Shown: positions 1 to 5,821 of the stretch, in pieces
Layout of the letters: the number at the start of each line of letters is the position of its first letter
How positions within the stretch are numbered: the stretch's first letter is position 1
Assembly (NCBI GenBank): GCA_001828645.1
Contig: MHZD01000092.1
Location: 1-6,825, forward strand
Source: Planctomycetes bacterium RIFOXYC2_FULL_41_27
GTDB lineage: Bacteria > Planctomycetota > Brocadiia > Brocadiales > Brocadiaceae
Length of the DNA stretch: 6,825 nt
Direction: 5' to 3'
The notes under the pieces: model-generated
What the model was told of the DNA's origin: nothing
Databases searched by the model: none
What the model saw: only the letters and a program-made list of their open reading frames with translations
Translations under genes and position numbers: made by a program

Positions 1-738
1 TAACGATGCCACATTATTGAGAGATATTTGAATATCTGCGTAGTTAATCAGTTGCTCAATCTTTATCCTGTTCAAACGAACCAGTTCCAACAAGGCTAAA
101 AAGAATCCAATAATCCGATTCCTTTCACGTATTCCCTTAAAAAGATCCGTAAAGGATATTGAAGTGTGGAGATGTACCTTTTGTAAAACTACATTCATGT
201 ATTCCTGTATTGGCGTGTCGTCATACGTTACTTTCGTGGGTACATTCATCATTGTTTGTTTCATGAGGTGCGAAAACCTTTGTAAAAGGTCCCATACATT
301 CACACCTTCCAGCAGGAGTTCTTGTCCTTTATCTTCTGTTTCAATGGGTATCTCATTGTGTAAGCGAAAACACCTTTTTTCCCACACAGCTGCCTTAGCA
401 GCCAGGACAAGGGTGCTCTCCTTGTACCGCTTGTATTCCAGCAATTGCTTCACCAGGGACAACCGCGGGTCTTCCTCATCTTCTTCAACGCCCTGCGCCT
501 CTGTGCGTGGAAGAAGCATATACGATTTGATATACATGAGCGTGGCTGCCATCACCAGGAAATCACCCACAATATTCATATCCAGGGTTTGCAATGCCTC
601 CATATACTGTAAGTATTGATCCGTAATCCGCGCAATGGGGATATCATAGATATTTACCTCTTCTTTTCGAATCAGATAAAGAAGTAAGTCGATAGGTCCG
701 TTATAAACGTCCAGGTCTACCTTATATTCGCCTGTCAT
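1..738 (-). CDS. scpA: ScpA, segregation and condensation protein A (partial, C-terminal end missing)
   Basis: Kleisin subunit of the bacterial SMC-ScpA-ScpB condensin, which compacts and segregates the chromosome in the cytoplasm. Translating the minus strand from ATG 738 gives 246 codons with no stop before the window edge, so the gene continues to the left. The N-terminus has the family signature: a VYNGPIDLLLYLIRKEEVNI segment at residues 11-30, then YDIPIARITDQYL (31-43). A hydrophobic helix with FLVMAATLMYIKSYMLLP (60-77) follows, then an acidic stretch near 84-90 and PRLSLVKQLLEYKRYKE (91-107). The C-terminal part (about 195-246) resembles the winged-helix end, with the pattern FTDLF...GFFLALLELVRL. 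ScpA is usually about 250 residues, so only a few are probably missing. A GGGGGA-type ribosome site lies just upstream of 738. It follows the M50 protease gene on the same strand after 116 bases. No scpB is visible; it may lie further left. Confidence 0.93.
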   Translation of the reverse strand, partial: MTGEYKVDLDVYNGPIDLLLYLIRKEEVNIYDIPIARITDQYLQYMEALQTLDMNIVGDFLVMAATLMYIKSYMLLPRTEAQGVEEDEEDPRLSLVKQLLEYKRYKESTLVLAAKAAVWEKRCFRLHNEIPIETEDKGQELLLEGVNVWDLLQRFSHLMKQTMMNVPTKVTYDDTPIQEYMNVVLQKVHLHTSISFTDLFKGIRERNRIIGFFLALLELVRLNRIKIEQLINYADIQISLNNVASL

Positions 739-802
739 TTCTTTTCCCCCATAATAAATTTTTCTTATTCTGTATGAACTTTAGTGCCCGAAGAGCTATA
801 GC

Positions 803-830
803 ACTATACTTCGACTCAAAGGTGTCACAA
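803..830 (-). promoter_or_regulatory. Possible sigma70-type promoter for scpA
   Basis: On the minus strand TTGTGA (830-825) is followed after 16 bases by TATAGT (808-803), a 4/6 and a 5/6 match to the consensus boxes. Transcription would begin near 796 and leave a leader of nearly 60 bases before the scpA ATG at 738. No convincing terminator hairpin was seen between the protease gene and scpA, so read-through from upstream is also possible. This is a pattern match only. Confidence 0.3.
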
Positions 831-854
831 GACGGAATATTATCTATCGTCGTC

Positions 855-1490
855 CTACAGTCGCAAACCCGTAAATAACTTGAGAAAGTAATGAATGGGT
901 GGACCGAGTACCATGCTTAAAATCGGAATACCGGCATAACTCCCCAGAATGATCAGCCCCAGCAAAATAAACGGGCCGTAACGTTCGATTTCTTTATATT
1001 TCACTGCCATCCGATAGGGTAACAAGCCCTCCAGAATATGAGAGCCATCCAGCGGGAATAAAGGAATCATATTAAAAAATGCCAGCGATAGATTCATCAT
1101 GACCCCCGTGAGTAATAAATTAAACAAAAAGGCAGATATGTTTATCGGTATAAATGAAGTACTGCGCAGGATCTGAAAGATTACGCCAAACAAAAATGCA
1201 GAAACAAAGTTGGAGGCAGGTCCGGCAAAAGATACGATCACGTTATCCCGGCGGGGATTTCTAAAATTATAAGGATTTACGGGAACGGGTTTTCCCCATC
1301 CAAAATGGGCAAAGACAAAACATAATGCCCCCATAATGTCAATATGGGCAAGTGGATTCAACGTCAAACGGCCTTGCAGCCGTGCAGTAGGGTCGCCAAA
1401 TTTATTGGCTGTCCAACCATGGAAATATTCATGAATGGTCAGTGCATAGAGTATTGCGGGGATTGAGATGATTAGATTATTTAAGTTCAC
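855..1490 (-). CDS. Site-2 protease family (M50) membrane metalloprotease
   Basis: Zinc metalloprotease embedded in the inner membrane, of the small YwhC/SpoIVFB-like M50 group, which cleaves substrates within the membrane. The 211-residue product has the HEYFH (HExxH) zinc and catalytic motif at residues 20-24 in the first hydrophobic helix. FAGPASN lies at 88-94. The second metal-ligand motif is NMIPLFPLDGSHIL at 140-153, with Asp148 the expected third zinc ligand. Hydrophobic stretches near 4-22, 86-108, 118-140 and 172-196 fit a polytopic protein. There is no PDZ domain, as expected for this compact group. The start is GTG at 1490. An AGGGAG site lies 13 bases upstream, rather far but the only one seen. 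The stop is TAG. The gene precedes scpA on the same strand, a pairing seen in many bacteria. The substrate cannot be read from the sequence. Confidence 0.92.
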   Translation of the reverse strand: MNLNNLIISIPAILYALTIHEYFHGWTANKFGDPTARLQGRLTLNPLAHIDIMGALCFVFAHFGWGKPVPVNPYNFRNPRRDNVIVSFAGPASNFVSAFLFGVIFQILRSTSFIPINISAFLFNLLLTGVMMNLSLAFFNMIPLFPLDGSHILEGLLPYRMAVKYKEIERYGPFILLGLIILGSYAGIPILSMVLGPPIHYFLKLFTGLRL

Positions 1491-1529
1491 AAATACGTAA
1501 GTTCTCCCTTTCTATATTTAATTGCGGGC

Positions 1530-1558
1530 ATCTTAACACAACGGAAATAAGTTGTCAA
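1530..1558 (-). promoter_or_regulatory. Promoter for the M50 protease gene (divergent region)
   Basis: On the minus strand a perfect TTGACA (1558-1553) is followed by 17 bases and TAAGAT (1535-1530), a 4/6 match to the -10 box. Transcription would start near 1523, about 33 bases before the GTG at 1490, and the leader would contain the AGGGAG ribosome site. Box quality, spacing and position are all good. It is inferred from sequence only. Confidence 0.5.
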
Positions 1559-1609
1559 GCCCAGAACACTTAATTAAATCTTTACCGCTGATGATACCCT
1601 TCTTTTCTC

Positions 1610-1638
1610 TTGAATATAAAAGAGATGCCCACTATAAT
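1610..1638 (+). promoter_or_regulatory. Promoter for the kdsD-kdsC operon (divergent region)
   Basis: TTGAAT (1610-1615), 17 bases, then a perfect TATAAT (1633-1638). Transcription would begin near 1645, leaving a leader of about 50 bases before the kdsD ATG at 1698. It lies back to back with the protease promoter, and about 50 bases separate the two sets of boxes. No clear operator palindrome was seen between them. Confidence 0.5.
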
Positions 1639-1697
1639 CAATTACACAACGCATGGAAATTCATCGATTTCATTTCAAAGATACGTAATTTATTTAC

Positions 1698-2687
1698 ATG
1701 CAAAAAAAACCGATACAAGAAAAATTTTTGGCCGATATTGCCTTTGCAAAAGACGTACTATTACTCGAATCGGAAGCAATTAAAAATCTGATCGACCGTC
1801 TGGATCATAATTTTCAGAAGGCCATTGATTTAATCTTTACCTGTAAAGGTCGGGTAGTAGTTACGGGCATTGGAAAGGCAGGTATTATCGGCCAGAAGAT
1901 TTCTGCAACACTGGCAAGCACGGGGACGCCTTCCTATTGGATTCACTCATCGGAAGCAAGACACGGCGACCTGGGAAGGGTCGTTGCGGAGGACGTCGTC
2001 CTGGCGCTCTCCAACAGCGGCGAAACAGAGGTTGTTACACTCTTGCCTTTTGTAAAACAGATGGGAGCGAAGGTAATTGCCATTACGGGGAATAGTAAGT
2101 CTTCTCTGGCGCAGCACAGTGACGTTGTGCTTGACATCGGAAAGATTGAAGAACCGTGTCCGCTAGGTCTTGCCCCATCAGCAAGTTCAACGGCCATGCT
2201 CGCTCTGGGCGACGCCTTAGCCCTTACGATATTCAAGAAACGGAATCTCAGTAAAGAGGACTATGCGTTCTACCATCCGGGCGGAGAACTTGGCAGGAAA
2301 TTACTTACGGTGGAAATGGTTATGCGCAAGAATGAAGCGAACCCTGTAACCACTGAAGATACGCCGTTGCTGGACGTTCTCAGCATTATGACTGAAACAG
2401 CAGGCAAGCCCGGCGCCGTGAGTGTCGTTGATAAACATAATAAACTGGTGGGATTTTTTACTGACGGTGACCTGAGAAGACATTTGGAAAACGGTATCTC
2501 GTTTTTGCACGGCAGCGTGAAAGATGTCATGACGCAATCACCCAAGGTCATTAACTCCCGTTGTCTGGTAGCCGAGGCTTACAAGATACTGAAAGAATAC
2601 AAGATCGATCAAATTCCTGTGGTTGACGATTCTAATACGCCCATTGGCATTATAGATGTGCAGGATTTGCTGGAGGTTGGATTCTAA
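1698..2687 (+). CDS. kdsD: Arabinose-5-phosphate isomerase (KdsD/KpsF family)
   Basis: Converts ribulose-5-phosphate to arabinose-5-phosphate, the first dedicated step of Kdo synthesis for LPS, in the cytoplasm. The 329-residue length matches E. coli KdsD (328). The N-terminal sugar isomerase (SIS) domain spans about 35-185. It shows VVVTGIGKAG (53-62, Lys60 matching catalytic Lys59), TGTPSYW (75-81), SEARHGDLG (85-93), SNSGETE (105-111), EEPCPLGLAP (151-160, with Glu152) and YHPGGELGRKL (192-202, with His193). Two CBS domains follow, at about 206-265 and 272-329, including FFTDGDLRR (253-261) and IPVVD near 306-310. Comparison is with the recalled E. coli sequence. An in-frame TAA at 1686-1688 limits the start, so ATG 1698 is the only sensible choice. 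No Shine-Dalgarno site precedes it. Kdo-8-phosphate phosphatase follows 49 bases downstream, which supports a Kdo role rather than a catabolic paralogue such as GutQ. Confidence 0.95.
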   Translation: MQKKPIQEKFLADIAFAKDVLLLESEAIKNLIDRLDHNFQKAIDLIFTCKGRVVVTGIGKAGIIGQKISATLASTGTPSYWIHSSEARHGDLGRVVAEDVVLALSNSGETEVVTLLPFVKQMGAKVIAITGNSKSSLAQHSDVVLDIGKIEEPCPLGLAPSASSTAMLALGDALALTIFKKRNLSKEDYAFYHPGGELGRKLLTVEMVMRKNEANPVTTEDTPLLDVLSIMTETAGKPGAVSVVDKHNKLVGFFTDGDLRRHLENGISFLHGSVKDVMTQSPKVINSRCLVAEAYKILKEYKIDQIPVVDDSNTPIGIIDVQDLLEVGF

Positions 2688-2700
2688 AATTTCCCTTTTG

Positions 2701-2730
2701 GACGCTGATGAACGCAGATAAACACGGATT
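2701..2730 (+). repeat. Three-unit imperfect 10-bp tandem repeat between kdsD and kdsC
   Basis: ACGCTGAT (2702-2709), ACGCAGAT (2712-2719) and ACACGGAT (2722-2729) recur with a period of exactly 10 bases, and the second and third units are preceded by A. The stretch fills most of the 49-base gap between kdsD and kdsC. Sequences of this style (runs of ACGCAGAT/ACACGGAT-like words) are known to me as dispersed intergenic repeats in several bacteria; that link is from memory. The GGA in the last unit is the only Shine-Dalgarno-like element ahead of the kdsC ATG, 8 bases away. Confidence 0.6.
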
Positions 2731-2736
2731 TTTTTA

Positions 2737-3270
2737 ATGAAAAATATAAAACTGGTCATCATAGATGTTGATGGTGTTTTGACGGATGGCGCCATCTATA
2801 TTGATTCCGAAGGGCGTGAAATAAAGGCATTTCATGTATTGGACGGCACAGGCATCGCATACCTCCACCGTGCCAGCATCAAGATCGCAATCATCAGCGG
2901 AAGGACCTGCAAGGCGGTAATCCATCGGGCAAGTGAACTGGGTATTGAGGATGTATACCAGGGAGCTAAAAACAAATTAGACGCCTACGAAGAGATACTG
3001 AAGAAGTACGCACTCCGGGATGAAGAAATATGTTATATCGGTGATGACCTTATAGATCTGCCTATACTGTATCGTGTCGGGTTTCCTGTAGCGGTCGCCA
3101 ACGCCTCACCCATTGTCAAGCAGCATTCGGCCTATGTTACCAGGGCACGAGGGGGATGCGGGGCGGTACGAGAGGTTGCAGAAAAAATACTCAAATTCCA
3201 GGATAAATGGCATCTCATCACGGAACGGTATCAAGAGCGCCCTGAAAAGGAAAGGAGTGAAAAATTATGA
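2737..3270 (+). CDS. kdsC: 3-deoxy-D-manno-octulosonate 8-phosphate phosphatase (KdsC-like HAD)
   Basis: Magnesium-dependent HAD-superfamily phosphatase that hydrolyses Kdo-8-phosphate to Kdo and phosphate, acting in the cytoplasm. The 177-residue product has motif I DVDGVLTDG (10-18; nucleophile Asp10, acid/base Asp12), motif II ISGR (53-56), a motif III lysine in the GAKNK segment (77-81) and motif IV IGDDLIDLP (101-109; Asp103 and Asp104). The C-terminal GGCGAVRE (139-146) is typical of KdsC, which lacks a cap domain and works as a tetramer. The gene follows kdsD in the same direction. The last 10 or so residues (ERPEKERSEKL region) are highly charged, extend past the usual family end, and contain the hicB ribosome site. 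The TGA stop overlaps the hicB ATG. Specificity for Kdo-8-phosphate over related sugar phosphates is inferred from the neighbour and the motifs. Confidence 0.93.
   Translation: MKNIKLVIIDVDGVLTDGAIYIDSEGREIKAFHVLDGTGIAYLHRASIKIAIISGRTCKAVIHRASELGIEDVYQGAKNKLDAYEEILKKYALRDEEICYIGDDLIDLPILYRVGFPVAVANASPIVKQHSAYVTRARGGCGAVREVAEKILKFQDKWHLITERYQERPEKERSEKL
3253..3257 (+). promoter_or_regulatory. Ribosome binding site for hicB inside the end of kdsC
   Basis: AGGAG sits 9 bases before the hicB ATG at 3267, within the last codons of kdsC. It is one of the best Shine-Dalgarno sites in the window. Together with the 4-base ATGA overlap it supports ATG 3267 as the start and coupling of hicB to kdsC translation. 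Confidence 0.65.
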
Positions 3271-3521
3271 GTGGTAGAAATCCAGAAAGTTTTCAGCATA
3301 CCATTAAAGCTTTTGTCAGAAAAGGGGCAGATTATTATGTGGCCGAGTGTCTGGAAATAGCAGTTGTTACACAGGGGAAAACTCTTGATGAAACAATTAT
3401 TAATCTCAAAGAAGCGGTAGCGCTGCATTTAGAGAACGAAGATTTGTCTGAATTTGGTTTGGCACCTAACCCAACTCTGCTTGTGACTATGGAATTGGAA
3501 CCTACAGCGAATGTTGCCTAA
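3267..3521 (+). CDS. hicB: HicB-family antitoxin (intact, beside a dead toxin)
   Basis: Antitoxin of the HicAB type II system, which normally binds and blocks the HicA mRNA interferase. The 84-residue product matches the short HicB (UPF0150) type, a partial RNase H-like fold. It shows ADYYVAECLEIAVVTQGKTL (21-40), then an amphipathic helix ETIINLKEAVALHLE (42-56) and a final strand PTLLVTMELEP (69-79). No separate C-terminal ribbon-helix-helix or helix-turn-helix domain is present, so DNA-binding autoregulation is not evident. It overlaps kdsC by 4 bases (ATGA) and has a strong AGGAG site. The hicA reading frame begins inside its 3' end, at 3511, the usual B-then-A arrangement. Its partner carries two stop codons, so this is probably an orphan antitoxin. 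It may be selectively neutral now, or may neutralise HicA toxins encoded elsewhere. Confidence 0.88.
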   Translation: MSGRNPESFQHTIKAFVRKGADYYVAECLEIAVVTQGKTLDETIINLKEAVALHLENEDLSEFGLAPNPTLLVTMELEPTANVA

Positions 3522-3759
3522 ATTGAAAAGACTGTAGGGAAAGGAAGTTATTTCGATTTTAAATAAATTTGGATTTACCTTTCACTCACAAAAAGGCTCA
3601 CATGTAAAACTCAGGCGCATTAGCACTGCGGGAGCGAAACAAACGTTAACGGTACCAATCCATGACGAATTAGATTTAGGAACCCTGCGTGTAATAATTA
3701 GACAGGCATGACGTTACATCCCGGAAGAACAATTAAGACCTTATTTTTACAGTACATAA
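3511..3759 (+). pseudogene. hicA: hicA mRNA interferase toxin relic with two in-frame stop codons
   Basis: A full-length HicA reading frame of 83 codons is recognisable but broken twice. From ATG 3511 it reads MLPKLKRL, then TAG (3535-3537) where the family usually has Ser, then GKEVISILNKFGFTFHSQKG and SHVKLRR. This keeps the GSH motif with the catalytic His of the double-stranded-RNA-binding-like fold. TVPIHDELDLGTLRVIIRQA follows, then TGA (3709-3711), then RYIPEEQLRPYFYST and TAA at 3757-3759. The residues after each stop continue the family pattern in the same frame, so these are point nonsense changes, not frameshifts. No ATG, GTG or TTG occurs in frame between the first stop and the GSH motif, so restart is unlikely. 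M50, kdsC and lptC use TAG and TGA as ordinary stops, which argues against code reassignment. The product is predicted to be non-functional. Confidence 0.85.
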
Positions 3760-3773
3760 CTAAATGTTATAAA
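3746..3773 (+). promoter_or_regulatory. Probable internal promoter for lptC, within the hicA relic tail
   Basis: TTTACA (3746-3751) and TATAAA (3768-3773) are separated by 16 bases, and each is a 5/6 match to consensus. Transcription would start near 3780, leaving about 50 bases of leader before ATG 3833. The -35 box lies in the last codons of the broken hicA. It would let lptC and the gene after it be expressed independently of kdsD-kdsC. Confidence 0.45.
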
Positions 3774-3779
3774 TTTTCA

Positions 3780-3793
3780 ATATTCAAGAATAT
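3780..3793. promoter_or_regulatory. Short perfect palindrome at the predicted lptC transcription start
   Basis: ATATTC-AA-GAATAT is a perfect 6-2-6 inverted repeat lying directly downstream of the candidate -10 box. Its position would suit a repressor site, but AT-rich palindromes of this size also arise by chance. No regulator can be named. Confidence 0.25.
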
Positions 3794-3832
3794 CATTTTA
3801 GGAAAGAAACACATCTTTACTTTCATAACAAT

Positions 3833-5821
3833 ATGACCAAACGAAGATACATACTCATAGGTATTTCGGCAGCATGCGTACTCGCCATCATTGTATCACT
3901 GGTAATATCCCAGCCGCGAAAGTACACAAAGAGTCAAAAGGAAGGTCCTGCCTCAAAGGAAAGTCCTCAATTACCAGCAGAGGCGCATGGTATAAGCAAT
4001 AAAGATTCAATCACCCAAACTGTACAGGATCTCTCTGTTCCACATTACGATGAAAAAGGGAAAGAAGTGTTAGTTATGCGGGGCAAGAGTACCTTCCTGC
4101 TGAGTAATAATGTTTATAAAATCGTCGAACCGGAAATCGAGGTGATGGACTCTGCAAGCACTGAAAATGGAACGCAGTCTGTGTTAATTACGTCCGACAG
4201 CGGGGAGATGAACAATACCTCGAATGAAGGCTATCTCTCAGATAACGTGGTTGTTCATCTCGATCCTGAAACCCAGCTCAATACGGACTATCTGAGATAT
4301 TTACCCGAAAAAAAGTATGTGTATACGGACGATCCCGTTACCATTAATGGGAAAGGCGTGAAAATTGTCGGACAGGGCTGTGAGATTGACCTTATCAATA
4401 AAAAGATGTGGATCAAAAAAGATGCGGAGATGGAGATGGATGGCATCAAAAACGACCTCTTTTTTCTGTCCAAAGACATCGCTTCACACAACGATGCTCA
4501 AACTTCTCAGGAAGATACGAGTCATTCAGAGGAAAACACCTCAAAAGAAACTCCCCTCGAAAAAACCTTCATCAGGTCCAGCGGACAACTCATATTTGAT
4601 AGAAACACCGATGCAAATATCATGACCTTTAACGATAATGTCGAGGTCAGGAAAGGCGGTTCAACCGTTTTTTCTGACAAACTGGTCGTTTATCTCGACC
4701 CGAAAACGAGACAAACGAAACAGGCCATTGCCAGTGGAAATGTGCTTGCATCACAGGGAACAAAAATCGCCAAAGGAAGTTTTCTCACCTGGGACGTTAA
4801 TACTCAAAGCGCCATCCTGGAAGACGCTCACAAGGCTGAATTCGTCAAGGCCGACCTGAATATTGACGCCCTGAAAATGATATTCTATAAAGATGCAAGC
4901 AAGATAGACGTTCCGAGTTCCGGCAGCTTAAACGCAAAGATTAAAGGAAAACCAGGAAAAAAGAAGACCGCGGTTGCTAAAGACAAAGCCGAAAACAATA
5001 TCAGCGTGAAATGGGAAGGGAAAATGAATTTCCAGGACGAGACGCGAGAGGCCAGTTTTGAAAAGGGCATCGAGGTCAAAAGAGAAGGTTCCACCCTGAT
5101 TTGTGATAATCTGAATGTAACATTTAACGACCATGATTATAATCTACAGACTCTAAAGGCTACCGAAAAAATCCATATCATAGATAAAAGAGGTAACTTG
5201 TTCAGCGAGGCTGTTGGAGACCAGGCTACGTGGGATGCAAAAAATAAAGTCACTACCTTACGAGGGCAGCCATTCGCAATACTGAGAGAAGGAAATAAAA
5301 GGCAAATTCTTGCCCCGCGTGTGTTGCTTTATGAAGACGAAAATAGCATACTTTGCGAGGGCAATGGGAGTTTATACGAAAAAGGGGATGGAACCCTTCC
5401 CAAAGAAAATGGTGAAGAATCTGATATAAAGGTCAATTGGTCTGAGAAAATGCTCTATAATGATGCGCTGAAAAAAGCCAGTTTTTACGGTGAAGCAGAG
5501 GTTACGCAAGGCGGACAAAAGTTGAATGGCGACCAGCTTGATGCCTACCTGAACAATAACAAAAAAATAAATAAAATCATTGCAACCGGCAATGTTTATT
5601 TTTGCAGCAAAGGTCTGGATGGCAGTGAAGGACTGGGCTCTCTCCTCACCTGGGATTTGATTCAAAATGTAGCCCTACTGACAGGTAACCCAAAGGCAGA
5701 ATTACGAAAGGAAGGATCTAGAACTTTTTCAGAAAAGGTTTATTTTGATATGGTAGGTAAACGAGTCACCTGGGAAGGCAGACCTCACTGGCAACTCATC
5801 AGCAAAGAAAAAAATAAATGA
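3833..5821 (+). CDS. lptC: LptC-type LPS export protein fused to three LptA/OstA-like modules
   Basis: Predicted periplasmic LPS-transport protein anchored in the inner membrane. Residues 1-5 are basic and 6-27 form one hydrophobic segment with no clear signal peptidase site, as in LptC. After a polar linker (28-65), an LptC-like beta-rich domain spans about 66-205 (LSVPHYDEKGKEVLVMRG, DPVTINGKGVKIVGQG). A low-complexity Ser/Glu/Thr linker (218-243) follows, then three repeats at about 246-358, 391-516 and 531-655. Each repeat carries an EV(R/K/T)xxG(S/Q) element (271, 414, 556) and an LTWD/ATWD element (318, 465, 605) about 140 residues apart, the look of OstA/LptA beta-jellyroll modules. 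A Lys-rich linker (369-388) divides repeats one and two. LptC alone is about 190 residues and LptA about 185, so 662 is far longer. No Shine-Dalgarno site precedes ATG 3833. The TGA stop overlaps the next gene by 4 bases. Domain calls rest on pattern reading, not a profile search. Confidence 0.82.
   Translation: MTKRRYILIGISAACVLAIIVSLVISQPRKYTKSQKEGPASKESPQLPAEAHGISNKDSITQTVQDLSVPHYDEKGKEVLVMRGKSTFLLSNNVYKIVEPEIEVMDSASTENGTQSVLITSDSGEMNNTSNEGYLSDNVVVHLDPETQLNTDYLRYLPEKKYVYTDDPVTINGKGVKIVGQGCEIDLINKKMWIKKDAEMEMDGIKNDLFFLSKDIASHNDAQTSQEDTSHSEENTSKETPLEKTFIRSSGQLIFDRNTDANIMTFNDNVEVRKGGSTVFSDKLVVYLDPKTRQTKQAIASGNVLASQGTKIAKGSFLTWDVNTQSAILEDAHKAEFVKADLNIDALKMIFYKDASKIDVPSSGSLNAKIKGKPGKKKTAVAKDKAENNISVKWEGKMNFQDETREASFEKGIEVKREGSTLICDNLNVTFNDHDYNLQTLKATEKIHIIDKRGNLFSEAVGDQATWDAKNKVTTLRGQPFAILREGNKRQILAPRVLLYEDENSILCEGNGSLYEKGDGTLPKENGEESDIKVNWSEKMLYNDALKKASFYGEAEVTQGGQKLNGDQLDAYLNNNKKINKIIATGNVYFCSKGLDGSEGLGSLLTWDLIQNVALLTGNPKAELRKEGSRTFSEKVYFDMVGKRVTWEGRPHWQLISKEKNK

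Noticed and set aside
164..619. Plus-strand open frame of 151 codons
   Set aside because: It is antisense to scpA, whose minus-strand translation matches the family throughout. The plus-strand product is Ser/Cys-rich with no recognisable domain.
739..854. Possible terminator or small RNA between the M50 gene and scpA
   Set aside because: Only weak short complementarities (for example GCTATAGC near 795-802) were found, with no stable stem followed by a T run on either strand.
1552..1791. Plus-strand open frame of 79 codons starting in the divergent region
   Set aside because: It runs across the predicted kdsD promoter and into kdsD in another frame, has no ribosome site, and resembles no family.
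3535..3711. Recoding of TAG or TGA (stop read-through, selenocysteine or an altered code) to rescue hicA
   Set aside because: The intact genes here end in TAG (M50) and TGA (kdsC, lptC). No hairpin resembling a selenocysteine signal was noticed, and HicA is not a known recoded family. Two nonsense mutations are the simpler reading.
5372..5665. Minus-strand open frame of 97 codons
   Set aside because: It lies wholly within the lptC gene on the opposite strand, with no domain pattern of its own.
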